From Paraburkholderia sacchari (lineage in GTDB: Bacteria; Pseudomonadota; Gammaproteobacteria; Burkholderiales; Burkholderiaceae), in the NCBI RefSeq assembly GCF_000785435.2, contig NZ_JTDB02000005.1, positions 364,955-428,954 of the forward strand: 64,000 nt of DNA, given 5' to 3'. How positions within the stretch are numbered: position 1 is the stretch's first letter; each line of letters opens with the position of its first letter. The position numbers were made by a program, and so were the translations under genes. This document shows positions 50,781 to 59,578 of the stretch, piece after piece. Under the pieces are notes generated by a model. It saw only the letters and a program-made list of their open reading frames with translations, was not told the DNA's origin and did not search any database.

Positions 50781-51428
50781 ATGGATGACGCGCACGGGAA
50801 CACTCTCTCAGCACGCGACCGTGCCTATGCGCACGTTCGGGACCAGATTCTCCGCGGCAGCTTTCGCAGCGGGGAATTCATCGAGGAAGGGCCCATCTCC
50901 GACGAGATTGGCGTTTCCCGAACCCCCGTGCGCGAAGCGCTCCACCGCCTGTATGCCGATGGCTTTGTCGAGCTTCTTCCGCGTCGTGGCGCCCGTGTGC
51001 GCGGCGTGACAGTGGATGAACTACGCCAATTCATGGACGCACGCTTTGCGCTCGAAAGTCACGCGGTCAGGGTGATTTGCCAGAATCGCCCCACGCTGCC
51101 GGCAACGCTGTCCGGTCACGTCGAATCACTGCGCGATAACCTGCTCACGAACAATACGTTCGAAGCCGCGGAGCAGGATCGCCTGTTTCATCGTGAATTG
51201 ATGAAGCTCACCGGGAATGACCTGCTTGTCGAGCTGTTCGATCGCCTGCGTTTTCGCTTCATCTTGGCCACCGTTTCGTGTCCGGTAGACGTCTCGCGTG
51301 TGGATGAACTGGCCGAGGAGCATCGGGCGTTGCTGGAGGCAATTTCCAGATACGACGCCCCCGAAGCGGTCCGGTTACTTGGTGCGCATTTAACGTCGGA
51401 TCGGGCTCCCAGATTCCGTCGTGACTGA
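50781..51428 (+). CDS. GntR-family (FadR subfamily) regulator
   Basis: 215 residues. Winged helix RAYAHVRDQILRGSFRSGEF, IEEGPISDEIGVSRTPVREA, LHRLYADGFVELLPRRGARV; FCD domain with AEQDRLFHRELMKLTGNDLL and EEHRALLEAISRYDAPEAVR. AAGGAAACGCC precedes the ATG. It is divergent from the HpcH aldolase operon (45777-50601), which it most likely represses until a keto or hydroxy acid binds. Confidence 0.93.
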   Translation: MDDAHGNTLSARDRAYAHVRDQILRGSFRSGEFIEEGPISDEIGVSRTPVREALHRLYADGFVELLPRRGARVRGVTVDELRQFMDARFALESHAVRVICQNRPTLPATLSGHVESLRDNLLTNNTFEAAEQDRLFHRELMKLTGNDLLVELFDRLRFRFILATVSCPVDVSRVDELAEEHRALLEAISRYDAPEAVRLLGAHLTSDRAPRFRRD

Positions 51429-51993
51429 ACATCCCGTCTGTCTTGCCTGATCCTGTGTGGCGATCGTGGTCGATCGCTCAAGTGCCATTTTGGAAATCTG
51501 CAAGTACGGCTAACCGCCAGTCAAGTTGTGGTTCCGGCTGATCTATGGTTTGCGGGAACGCGTCGGCAGTGGCGTGACTCCGTCTTCGATTGAGGAGACG
51601 CCGAGCTCCACGGCGAGGCTTGGCACATGATGCAAAGGCGGAATGTGCAACGTTCGCCGACCAGAGTCGAACGGCCGATTGTTCAAGTGGAACCGACGCC
51701 CGAACGTCCGAGAAGGTGTGCTGGCGACTGACGCGTCATGGCCGGTTTCACCCACTGAGCTATGACATCACAAAGCCGCCACTGATGCTTGGCGAATGTT
51801 TTGAATGGCGGCTCACGGCGAGGTTGGCGAGCGCGCGAATCCATCACGGTCATTCGTGGCGTGTTGTTGAAACCGACGTCTGTGATGGTGCGTGCCATAC
51901 GATGAGGCCTCGAACCTATAATGCTAGTTGGCAGGACCTCATCGAGCCCTGCGGAAACGAATGGCGGCCAGTGCAGGAGCAGTGGAGGCGACT
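51429..51993. other. 565-bp region without a supported gene
   Basis: Contains the stem GCGATCG-tggt-CGATCGC (51460-51477), likely the end of the GntR transcript. No reading frame shows a family or a good start. A stretch at 51758-51773 looks like a tRNA D-arm on the minus strand, but no cloverleaf follows. Confidence 0.5.
51460..51477. terminator. short stem-loop after the GntR gene
   Basis: Perfect 7-bp arms GCGATCG/CGATCGC with a TGGT loop, 32 bp after the stop codon. No T-run. Confidence 0.4.
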
Positions 51994-52341
51994 ATGCACT
52001 TTGAGGCGTTTTCCTTCGGGTCCATCCGCATAGACGGTGTGACTTACCAGCATGATGTGGTGATCGACCGCGGACAGGTTCGCAAACGCAAGAAGAAGCC
52101 ATCCAAGGCGTTCCGCGAAGCGTTCGGACATACACCGCTATCGATGGCCGAGGCTATTCCCTGGAATTGCCGGCGCCTCGTGATCGGCACGGGCACCGGA
52201 GCCTTGCCGGTGATGGACGAGGTAAAGCAGGAGGCCGATCGCCGGAAGGTCGAACTGCTTGTTGTGCCAACTAAGGAAGCCATCGCCAGGCTCAAGGAAC
52301 AGGAAAATGGCACCAACGCGATTCTGCACATCACGTGCTAG
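51994..52341 (+). CDS. Mth938/NDUFAF3-like domain protein
   Basis: 115 residues. Mth938-like (DUF498) features: FEAFSFGSIRIDGVTYQHDV, VIDRGQVRKRKKKPSKAFRE, the LVIGTGTGALPVMDEVKQEA loop, and VPTKEAIARLKEQENGTNAI. The ATG at 51994 has GGAGG 5-6 nt upstream; an earlier in-frame start at 51928 has none. The mitochondrial relative is a complex I assembly factor; the bacterial role is not known. Confidence 0.88.
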   Translation: MHFEAFSFGSIRIDGVTYQHDVVIDRGQVRKRKKKPSKAFREAFGHTPLSMAEAIPWNCRRLVIGTGTGALPVMDEVKQEADRRKVELLVVPTKEAIARLKEQENGTNAILHITC

Positions 52342-52710
52342 GCGGCCCATTTGGCGCTGCGTTAGCCCTGTTACTTGACGTCTGGCATGGTCGAGGAAAA
52401 GTTGACAGGCTTGTTGACGCCGACGCCCATTTGATCCACATGCCGAATTTCGCGTGATCCGACGCACTGCGTGTCGAATCGCTGCTCCGGGACGAGTTTG
52501 TTAAAAATGATGATTCAGTGCGATCCCGGCATACAGGTCAACCGGACGCCGGCATCTTGCTTTTGTGGAGCATTTCTCTGGGGCGCCAAAGGGACATCTG
52601 CGTCAGGTTCGCTCGCAGGCAAATGGAACGCGTCCCGGATCGGCGACCTCCTGGCTGCCAATTCCTCGATGGGCTCGCCCGCTGAGCGGGACCCGATGAT
52701 CGATGGCACC
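52342..52710. other. 369-bp region with a possible porin tail
   Basis: No full gene. It contains the porin-like C-terminal codons described at 52501-52560. Otherwise nothing is evident. Confidence 0.4.
52501..52560 (-). pseudogene. porin C-terminal scar
   Basis: The minus strand reads RPVDLYAGIALNHHF followed by TAA at 52503-52501. The pattern (alternating strand ending in aromatic Phe) is the last beta-strand of a Burkholderia-type porin. Upstream residues in this frame are not porin-like, so at most the tail survives. Short match, hence low confidence. Confidence 0.35.
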
Positions 52711-53526
52711 CTAAACCTTGCGGGCGGAGGCCAAGACGCAGGGCATGGGAATCTGAAGTTCCCCGACATCGTTCCGATACGCCTTGGCGTCATGGGCGAC
52801 GGCCCGTTCAATCAACACCAGCGCAGCCGGCGTCTGGGCACTTAGCATCGCGGCAACTCGGACGCCACCGCGCATGAGCGCGTGAAACGGCGTATCGGGC
52901 GCGCGAAGCATCAGGGTCTGCTCCACCTCCCGCATCTCCGGTTCGACGAACCCGGCGTCGAGCAACGCGCGTCTCGATTCCTGCGCGTCGCTGAAGCGAA
53001 AGAAGGGCGGTCCCGGCGGCACCGGCACATTGGTCGTCCCGTGCTTCTCGATTGCCTTGAGCACCATCCCGAGACCGACGGCCTTGGCCGGCGTCGCGCT
53101 GACCGTAAAGGCAATTCTGCCGCCAGGCTGCAGCACGCGGAACGCCTCCGCGAGCGCACGCTCAGGGTGGTGGAAATGCTCCATCCCGAAACTGATGCCT
53201 ATTGCATCGAAGCTTTCGTCGGGAAAGGGCAAGTCCTCTGCGTCACCTACGCGAAACTCGAGTCCCGGAAAAACGCGTCGTGCCTTTTCCACCATCGCGA
53301 CCGAGAAATCCACGCCAGCAACGTCCGCGCCGCGACGCGCGGCCGCAGCAGCGAGGTAGCCAGGCCCCGATGCGATGTCGAGAAAACGCGTGCCACGACC
53401 CACGCCAAGCGCCTCGAGCATTGCGGGGTTCGACTGGGTGGTCAAATCACCGAAGTACGTGTGATACGGTTGCGCGACCCGCTCCCAACCTTGGTGCTCG
53501 AAGGTGCTGAAGTCGACTGGTGCCAT
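52711..53526 (-). CDS. class I SAM-dependent methyltransferase (UbiE-like)
   Basis: 271 residues. Motif I FLDIASGPGYLAAAAARRGA, motif II VAGVDFSVAMVEKAR, DAEDLPFPDESFDAIGISFG (post I), HFHHPERALAEAFRVLQPGG (motif III). The C-terminal 90 residues may give substrate specificity. GGGAGG lies 5 nt before the ATG at 53526, which excludes the longer open frame. Small-molecule target unknown; no obvious pathway neighbours. Confidence 0.9.
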   Translation of the reverse strand: MAPVDFSTFEHQGWERVAQPYHTYFGDLTTQSNPAMLEALGVGRGTRFLDIASGPGYLAAAAARRGADVAGVDFSVAMVEKARRVFPGLEFRVGDAEDLPFPDESFDAIGISFGMEHFHHPERALAEAFRVLQPGGRIAFTVSATPAKAVGLGMVLKAIEKHGTTNVPVPPGPPFFRFSDAQESRRALLDAGFVEPEMREVEQTLMLRAPDTPFHALMRGGVRVAAMLSAQTPAALVLIERAVAHDAKAYRNDVGELQIPMPCVLASARKV

Positions 53527-53887
53527 CTTTGCCTCCCACTCGTTCCGTTCCACACTTTGGCGGGGTTGGAGCACAGGCCGTCCCTGTAAGAAACGATATC
53601 CGCCTTTCGGGACCCATCCAGGCTGGCCACTGCAGGCCAACCAACTCTGTGGTGCAGCGCACCAATATTCGTTGTCCATAGCCGGCGAATATACGCTCCC
53701 AGGCTACTCTTATTTTTTGCTATTGCAGTAAAGCGTACACCTCTACGAATTTTTAGAGCTATAGTTAAAGTGGTTTCTGAAGTCCTCGATGCGGTGCGGA
53801 AAATTGCGTCGAACATCGAGGGCTACCGGTTCGCGCGGCGTTTTCGCTGTACCTGGCTGCGAAAGTACCGGTGCGCGGGAGCAGTAG
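53527..53887. other. 361-bp intergenic region
   Basis: No gene is supported. The part around 53690-53780 is AT-rich and promoter-like for either side. The rest shows no repeat. Confidence 0.5.
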
Positions 53888-54001
53888 ATGAAAGACACAA
53901 ATGCGCAGTCATTGCGGTATCAAGTGGAAAAATGGCTCGCCCCCACCACGCCGGTGCGTGTCACCGCGTTCGGTCGTACCCGCCCGGGCAAGTCCTTATA
54001 G
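53888..54001 (+). pseudogene. truncated small gene (37 codons)
   Basis: Reads MKDTNAQSLRYQVEKWLAPT, then TPVRVTAFGRTRPGKSL and stop. It has GGGAGC before the ATG. It resembles the start of a longer Burkholderiaceae hypothetical protein (SLR.QVEKWLAP...VRV..F..TR) that normally continues with an aromatic-rich domain; here it ends early. Family memory only, not checked. Confidence 0.4.
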
Positions 54002-54112
54002 ATGGGTGTCTGGTGCGATCCGGTTCGCAACCAGTTCAGAGAAAACGGATGCGATTACGATCTGCAGACAGCATGGCTAGGCAACAGAAATAATTTCGCT
54101 GGATTGCAGTGA
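54002..54112 (+). CDS. possible 36-residue peptide ending in a perfect hairpin
   Basis: ATG overlaps the previous frame's end (TAG/ATG) and gives MGVWCDPVRNQFRENGCDYD, LQTAWLGNRNNFAGLQ. Its last codons and stop lie inside the left arm of the 21-bp hairpin at 54096-54146. No family known; may be the broken continuation of the preceding gene. Weak. Confidence 0.25.
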   Translation: MGVWCDPVRNQFRENGCDYDLQTAWLGNRNNFAGLQ

Positions 54113-54146
54113 CGATGAAAATGCTATCGTCACTGCAATCCAGCGA
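54096..54146. repeat. 21-bp perfect inverted repeat
   Basis: The left arm 54096-54116 (starts TCGCTGGATTG, ends GTGACGAT) and right arm 54126-54146 are exact reverse complements with a 9-nt loop GAAAATGCT. No T-run follows. It lies 36 bp left of the IS6 remnant. Confidence 0.9.
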
Positions 54147-54181
54147 TGGCTAACTTCGTGCCTTGACTTCGGCCTGCTAAT

Positions 54182-54617
54182 GGGTGTCGCAGTAAGGCTC
54201 GCGGAGTAACGTCGGTCGATATGAAAAGACCTGATTATGTTTCCAGATCGTAGAATTGATCAGCGGCGGACGGATGGGTTCGGCGAGCACATTTCATCTG
54301 TCCTTTGGCGATCATGTGCATAAGCTCGATACCGGCCAGAAGGATCCGGGCACAGCGAAAGGTTTTGAATCCCAGCATGGGCCGAGTTCGTCGCTTGATC
54401 GCGCGATGGTCCTGTTCCACAAGACGACCATCTCTTCAATGTGACGCAGGCTCAGCGGGTAGGCCACGTACCAGCGCACGCACATCAGGATCACGTCGAG
54501 CGGGTAATGCAGGCGCTCGAGCACTCGGGCCACCGCCGGATTCAAAGTAGTCATCAAGCTTTCAGCCGTTCATGTCGTTCCGCAAATCATAGCGGATCGC
54601 CTTATTGCAACAGAACC
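54182..54617 (-). mobile_element. internally deleted IS6-family element (436 bp)
   Basis: The right end (minus-strand start) is a good IS6 terminus: reversed GGTTCTGTTGCAATAAG at 54601-54617. The left end, GGGTGTCGCAGTAAG near 54182, is degenerate. Inside, on the minus strand, VLERLHYPLDVILMCVRWYV and SLRHIEEM (N-terminus) are joined directly to VEQDHRAIKRRTRPMLGFKT and RCARILLAGIELMHMIAKGQ (C-terminus) in another frame. The section with the first two catalytic Asp residues is gone, so about 400 bp were lost and the transposase is dead. Confidence 0.85.
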
Positions 54618-54651
54618 CGTTGTTCCGCCCGTCGCGACGCCGCCCCCCAAT

Positions 54652-56508
54652 TCAGACTCGGCGGAACACCATGGTTCCACTGTGCAGATATTCCCCATCC
54701 CCTTCCATGACCATGTTCAGCTCGACGAGGTCGCGCCCTGCCACAGCTGGAATCTTCACGGTCATGCCGGCCTGGTTGTCGTCGATCACGCGCAGGAGCT
54801 GTGCATTGTTCCAGAGCACGTAACCGGGCCGCTCGGCCAACTGGCTGATCTCGCCGGTTCGCGGTGCGAGCTTGCCTTCAAACGATTCCGGGGCGTCGTT
54901 GATGTCCAGCCAATTGCTGCCCAGCCGGTTCTGCCAGGCGGCCGGCAACGGTGCCGGCGCGTCCGGCAGCCATTCGCCCGCAGGCGTATCCGTCCAGTAC
55001 AAGGCGTTGGAGGAAAGAACGCGCTGGATCAGGTAGAAATAGCCCGACATCTCCTTGAATGCATAGCAGGTGTTGGCCGTTCCGTCGGCCCACCACCGAC
55101 CGTCTGTGCGCAGGCGCAGCCCAACCGCCAGGACGGTCCAGCCCGTGGCATGCCAGGTGTTCAGCGTCAGCGAGCCGTCGCCAGCCTGTAGCACCTCGAC
55201 CGGCAGGTTGTAGTTGGCATAGATGCCAGTCAGAGCCGAGACATCCGTTGCGGACGCTGCCACGGGCGGTACGACGGGAACGATGGCCGAGGGCAGGGCG
55301 GTGATCACGCCGCGCTCCTGGGCAGTGCGAAGCAACGCGCCCTCCGCCAGGGCCAGCCCGCCATATTCGCTGCTGGCGCCGGTGATCATCAGGGCGAGAC
55401 GTGCCCCGGGAACGACGATGAAATCGCTATGGAAAAAGTCGGTACCACCATTCTTGTGCCAGGCCTGTAATCCGCCAGCTTCCATGCCCGGCTGGACCAC
55501 GTTATCCCAGCCCAGTCCATAGCGCAGCGGTGAATTCCCGAGGTCGATGCGCGTATAGGCGCTCTGCTCGACGGCCATGTCCTGCAATGCGCCCGCGGAC
55601 ACGATGCGCTGACCTTCGAACATGCCGCCGTCCAGAAGCAGGCGCGCTATTTTCATCATGTCGGTTGGCGTGCTGACGATCCCCCCCGTGGCGAGGGCCG
55701 CCACAAACTCTTGCGGCTGGGTCTTGCCCTGGTAGCGCGGATGCACGAACGTGCCTTCGGTGGCTGGCGCCAGCGCAAAGCCGGTCAGCGGCATGCCCAA
55801 GGGATCGAGCAGTTCGTGCTGGATGAAATCGGTATAGCTTTGGCCGGTGAGTGCGGGCACCACCAGCTCCAGCAGCGTGAAGCCATCGTTGCAGTAGACC
55901 GAGAGTTCGCCGGGATCGTGTTTCAAGCGCGATAACGACAGCGACTTCAACGTGTCCTGCGCATAGCCGGGGATAGGCGCGAAGTTGAAGACGTTGCGAT
56001 AGTTGGTGCCGGGAAAGCCCGAGCTATGGTTGACCAGATGGCGGACCGTGACCTGGGTGTACTCCGGCGAAAGCATGCTGAAGGACGGCAGCAACTGGAC
56101 CACCGGTTGGTCGAGAGACAGCGCTCCCCGGTCACGCAGAATCATCACGGCGAGCGTTGCAAAGAGCTTGGCGACCGAGCCAACGTTGAAGCGTGTGTCG
56201 ACGGTGACGGGCAGTTGAGCGTCGGGATTGGCGTAACCGAAAGCTTCGCGCCAGATGATGTCTTGACCCGCGAATATCGCCACGGACACGGCGGTCATGT
56301 CGACATCGCTTCCGTCCAGCGCCTGAAGAATGCCCTGACGCAGCCACTGCACGGATTCGGGATCGGAGGGCGTGCTGGAGCCGCCGCTGGAGCCGCCGCA
56401 GGCCTGCAGCAGCGGGGCGGCCAGTCCGGCCAGGCCCAGCCCGAGGAAGGCTCGACGCCGACGACTGGAGAGCAGTGGAGGCTTGGCGGGGGGGCGGGCA
56501 GAAGTCAT
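54652..56508 (-). CDS. serine beta-lactamase-like hydrolase, exported lipoprotein
   Basis: 618 residues. A twin-arginine-like and lipoprotein signal (SRRRRAFLGLGLAGLAAPLL, lipid Cys at 37 in LLQAC). Class C beta-lactamase/esterase domain: SxxK at S111 (VGSVAKLFATLA), Tyr-x-Asn in ELSVYCNDGFTLLEL, and HKNGG in the position of the KTG motif. The extra C-terminal 200 residues form a separate beta-rich domain (GIYANYNLPVEVLQAGDGSL). The family covers carboxylesterases and peptidases more than true beta-lactamases. Its start overlaps the stop of the upstream hydrolase by 4 nt (ATGA). Confidence 0.88.
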   Translation of the reverse strand: MTSARPPAKPPLLSSRRRRAFLGLGLAGLAAPLLQACGGSSGGSSTPSDPESVQWLRQGILQALDGSDVDMTAVSVAIFAGQDIIWREAFGYANPDAQLPVTVDTRFNVGSVAKLFATLAVMILRDRGALSLDQPVVQLLPSFSMLSPEYTQVTVRHLVNHSSGFPGTNYRNVFNFAPIPGYAQDTLKSLSLSRLKHDPGELSVYCNDGFTLLELVVPALTGQSYTDFIQHELLDPLGMPLTGFALAPATEGTFVHPRYQGKTQPQEFVAALATGGIVSTPTDMMKIARLLLDGGMFEGQRIVSAGALQDMAVEQSAYTRIDLGNSPLRYGLGWDNVVQPGMEAGGLQAWHKNGGTDFFHSDFIVVPGARLALMITGASSEYGGLALAEGALLRTAQERGVITALPSAIVPVVPPVAASATDVSALTGIYANYNLPVEVLQAGDGSLTLNTWHATGWTVLAVGLRLRTDGRWWADGTANTCYAFKEMSGYFYLIQRVLSSNALYWTDTPAGEWLPDAPAPLPAAWQNRLGSNWLDINDAPESFEGKLAPRTGEISQLAERPGYVLWNNAQLLRVIDDNQAGMTVKIPAVAGRDLVELNMVMEGDGEYLHSGTMVFRRV

Positions 56509-58061
56509 GGTGGCGGGGGGGCAGTGAAGGTGAGCGCGATCTGTGCAGCGCAGGATGGATCAACAGGCTGGGCAGGGTGATCCAGAAAGTCGGCCATGAT
56601 GGACAGCGCGCAGGTGGACTTTCCGAGTACCGAGTGCCCGGTGAATGGAAATGTCACGGTCTGGGCGTTCCTGAGGTAGGGGGTGACAAGGTCCACCCAC
56701 ACGGGCGCGGTGGCGGCATCGAATGCGCCTTCGAGGATCAGCACCGGCACATCGCTCACGACCGGGGTGCTGACCGACGGAGGGGCCACGCCGACGTTCC
56801 AGATCGGGCAGTCGGTGAAAAGTCTGCCCTGCTTGGGCTGAATCCGGAGCACGCGATCGGGAAAATCGGGAAGTTCGGCTTTGGCCGTCGCCAGTGCGGC
56901 GGCCTCGGTGGTGCGGTTGGTGTTCTCCGCGCAGAACACGCCCATCGCCAAACCTACGCCGGCGAGACCAATGAAATCCGCCGGCCCCCGTGCCGCGAGG
57001 TAGGCGGAGGCGACGCCTTGTGCATCGCCTTTCGCCATGTCGGCAATCAGCTTTGGAATGGCGGAAGCATCGCCATGTTCGCTTTGCATGAGCAGGGTGT
57101 AGACGAAGGCAAAGCCGTCGATGTTCACCGTTACCGGTGGGCCGGACGCTGGCGTGACCTGCCAGATCACGGGAGTTTGTTCGAGATGGTTCACCGTGGC
57201 CGTGAACGTTTCCTCCAGGTTCGGGTAATGCTCCGCGCAGGAGGGCTGGGCGGAGCATGCGGCGAAGATCGCCCTGAATGAACTGGCTGGCGCTTGCCAC
57301 CACGTTTCGGCGATGTTGTTCGAGGGTGGAGATACCGAATCGAGCACCACGCTGCGGACGCCCTGCGGGTGATTGCGCAGCAGGGTCAACGCCAGGTTCG
57401 AGCCGTACGACACGCCGTAGACGTTCCAGCGTTCGATGCCCAGCGCTACCCGCAAATCAGCGATGTCGGCCGCATTCTGAGTGCTGTTGTAGGCGGTAAG
57501 GTCAGCGCCGGTGGCCGCCAACTGGTCGTGGCATGTCTTGATCGCTGCGGCATCGTCGGCGGTGGTCGAATTGGCCGTGAACGGAAGGCTGACCGCGTCG
57601 TACAGGAAACGCTCCCAATCTGGACAGCCAAGACGCGGCGTCGCGCGGTGTGTGCCACGTTGGTCAACGAAGATGACCTCGCGGTCGGTATTGATGCCGT
57701 GCCGGATCATCGATGCAATTTCGAACGATCCGGCGCCCCCAGGGCCACCCGATAGATACACGATCGGGTCGGATCTGGGCGTCGCCGAAACAGCGGGAGC
57801 GCGCATGACAAAAATCTGAATCCAGTGCCCGTCGGGCTTGGCGTGATCCTCGGGCATGTCGACGGTGCCGCACTGAACCCCCGCCGGAAAGTCGAGGTCA
57901 GGGAAGCCCGCGATGTTCGGTTGGGGGCATTCAACTGCATGGAAGCGCGCCCTGTCGGGCTGACTGGCCGCGTTGTCGGCGGAACACGAGGCCGCCATGG
58001 CAAGCCAGGCGAGCAACAGTCCGCAGCAAGCGTTACGGTATGAGCGGTGATGGTGGTCCAT
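56505..58061 (-). CDS. exported alpha/beta hydrolase (TAP-like peptidase/proline iminopeptidase type)
   Basis: 518 residues. Lipoprotein-like signal (LLLAWLAMAASC, Cys 26). Alpha/beta hydrolase core: oxyanion loop VYLSGGPGGAGS (residues 101-112), FVDQRGTHRATPRLGCPD, nucleophile Ser218 in NVYGVSYGSNLAL, acid in LEGAFDAATAP, and catalytic His in FPFTGHSVLG, with a C-terminal TAP-like region and several Cys. Typical of secreted tripeptidyl/prolyl aminopeptidases. Two-gene operon with the serine hydrolase that follows (ATGA overlap): both act outside the cytoplasm, perhaps on peptides or esters. Confidence 0.88.
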   Translation of the reverse strand: MDHHHRSYRNACCGLLLAWLAMAASCSADNAASQPDRARFHAVECPQPNIAGFPDLDFPAGVQCGTVDMPEDHAKPDGHWIQIFVMRAPAVSATPRSDPIVYLSGGPGGAGSFEIASMIRHGINTDREVIFVDQRGTHRATPRLGCPDWERFLYDAVSLPFTANSTTADDAAAIKTCHDQLAATGADLTAYNSTQNAADIADLRVALGIERWNVYGVSYGSNLALTLLRNHPQGVRSVVLDSVSPPSNNIAETWWQAPASSFRAIFAACSAQPSCAEHYPNLEETFTATVNHLEQTPVIWQVTPASGPPVTVNIDGFAFVYTLLMQSEHGDASAIPKLIADMAKGDAQGVASAYLAARGPADFIGLAGVGLAMGVFCAENTNRTTEAAALATAKAELPDFPDRVLRIQPKQGRLFTDCPIWNVGVAPPSVSTPVVSDVPVLILEGAFDAATAPVWVDLVTPYLRNAQTVTFPFTGHSVLGKSTCALSIMADFLDHPAQPVDPSCAAQIALTFTAPPPP

Positions 58062-58441
58062 GGCGTGGAGTGAGGCACCGCTCCCTGACTTTGCGCGCGG
58101 ATGTCATATCCGCTAACCGAGCGTATATTATGCCGCTTGCTTTCTCTGTGCGGCGTGCCAGTTTTTCCCAATTGCATCGGACTAATGTAATTAAACGTCG
58201 AGTGCAGCCGCCCATGATTAGGCGATTAATCAATCGATCACCTCGCCCATCACTAAAGCTATAATTTTCAAGGTATCCTATGTTTATCATAATTAGCATG
58301 ATCGTATTTTAATACGTATTCCTGCATATTTGGGCTTCTAAGCTCTGGACCCTGTACCGCGTCTACGCGGAAGACAGCGCGAACATTTTGTGACCATGTT
58401 GGCCTGGCGCAGCAAGTTGTGTAACTCATGCTACTCCAGCG
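58062..58441. other. 380-bp intergenic region
   Basis: AT-rich around 58180-58320, with CGTATT-tt-AATACG (58303-58316), an imperfect palindrome that could be a promoter or operator. No gene is supported. Confidence 0.5.
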
Positions 58442-58894
58442 ATGCATACGGAAGTGGTGGGGTTCCCCCCATGGACGTTCCGCTTTCGTGCGCGGATGTC
58501 GTGCGGAAACGAGCTCATCGAACGCATCGATCATGGATGGCGTGTCGCCTTTGCGGTCACGCTGCGGAACTTTGAGCTTCGTGGAGAACTTCGCGCCGGC
58601 TATCGGTTCCAGCTGATCGGCGAAGCCGACGACGATGTGTTCGTGCTGCTTGGGCGACTCGTTGAGAAGATGCGTCGCGCGCTGTCGGTCAGGCACATCG
58701 ATTTCCGTGAGCGCCGGATCATTGACAGCACGGGGCGCGGGCACATCGAATGGGATGAGTCGCACGCGGGGCGCTTGCCACTCGTGGTGGTCGATGGCAC
58801 GGAGGTCTCATGGAACGAGCTTGGGCAAATGCTTATGAGCATGGAGGGATGGCAGTTCCGGCTCGATATCGCTGACCCGAGCGAAGAGCTTTGA
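58442..58894 (+). CDS. uncharacterised protein of an accessory cassette (150 aa)
   Basis: Soluble alpha/beta protein: ERIDHGWRVAFAVTLRNFEL, RAGYRFQLIGEADDDVFVLL, GRLVEKMRRALSVRHIDFRE, and WNELGQMLMSMEGWQFRLDI. I recall similar proteins being annotated only as a domain of unknown function. The first 20 residues look out of place, so the true start may differ or the N-terminus is lost. First of three same-strand genes with a UPF0158 protein and a UvrD-like helicase. Confidence 0.65.
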   Translation: MHTEVVGFPPWTFRFRARMSCGNELIERIDHGWRVAFAVTLRNFELRGELRAGYRFQLIGEADDDVFVLLGRLVEKMRRALSVRHIDFRERRIIDSTGRGHIEWDESHAGRLPLVVVDGTEVSWNELGQMLMSMEGWQFRLDIADPSEEL

Positions 58895-58984
58895 GTCGCT
58901 TCGACGACACGGCGAAACGGGCGGCAAAGCCCAGCCTCGGGCCGGCATGCCAACCTGACATGTACAACGTGGGTGACTAGAGCC

Positions 58985-59412
58985 ATGGTCGCAGTCAAGC
59001 CCGATGATCTTTCTTTGGCCTTCGACTTCGTCAGCTACGCGGCGCCCACGGAGCATGACGCGTATGTCTCGCTCGATACGGGCAAGATTTATTCGACTTC
59101 TGATTCCAGCGACGCGTTCGACGAGGAGATGCCTGAGGACCTCGCAACTTCTGACCGCTACCTTGCGATACCACACAGGAACGAGCTCGATCTCGGGAGG
59201 CGTCTCGCCTTGCGCTTTGTCGCACAGGCGTTGCCTGCGTGTTACGACCAGGTCGCAGGATTTTCCTGCGGCAAGGGGCTTATGCTCGTTTCAAGGATTT
59301 GCTCGAGCGGGAAGGCGTTCTCGATCGCTGGTATTCGTTTGAAGCCGATGCTGCCGAAAGCGCGCTGAGACAATGGTGTGCCGAAAACGGGCTCGAGCTT
59401 GTTCAGACGTGA
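58985..59412 (+). pseudogene. UPF0158-family gene with single-base frameshift
   Basis: The N-terminal 90 residues fit the UPF0158 family: LAFDFVSYAAPTEHDAYVSL, DTGKIYSTSDSSDAFDEEMP, RYLAIPHRNELDLGRRLALR. At TTTT (59261-59264) the frame is lost; adding one T gives GFFLRQGAYARFKDLLEREG, VLDRWYSFEADAAESALRQW and CAENGLELVQT, exactly the family's C-terminus, ending at TGA 59410-59412. A single deletion in a T-run is the likely cause, or a sequencing error; without it the product ends at 59368 with a wrong tail. Confidence 0.85.
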
Positions 59413-59578
59413 CGGGCGCTGTTCGCTTACGCAACGCCGGATGTGCTCTCCCCGGTGGTCAAGCGCGAGAGTATTTTGATGAAGCGTGCGGATCCGGGCC
59501 GGTCGATCGGCTGTGGACCATGCGAAAATCAGCGATCCCACATCGCCCGGAGCGAACGCACATGAGGTCGGATAGCGC

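Noticed and set aside
44882..51428. integrative element bounded by the tyrosine recombinase
   Set aside because: No tRNA, direct repeat or other mobility gene at the far side; the following genes look like an ordinary catabolic operon.
51735..51775. tRNA-like D-arm (minus strand GTCATAGCTCAGTGGG)
   Set aside because: No anticodon arm, T-arm (GGTTCGA) or CCA-compatible acceptor follows in either direction, so no cloverleaf can form.
54652..56508. antibiotic-resistance beta-lactamase
   Set aside because: SxxK/YxN are present but the KTG motif is replaced by HKNGG and there is a 200-residue extra domain; more like esterase/peptidase relatives.
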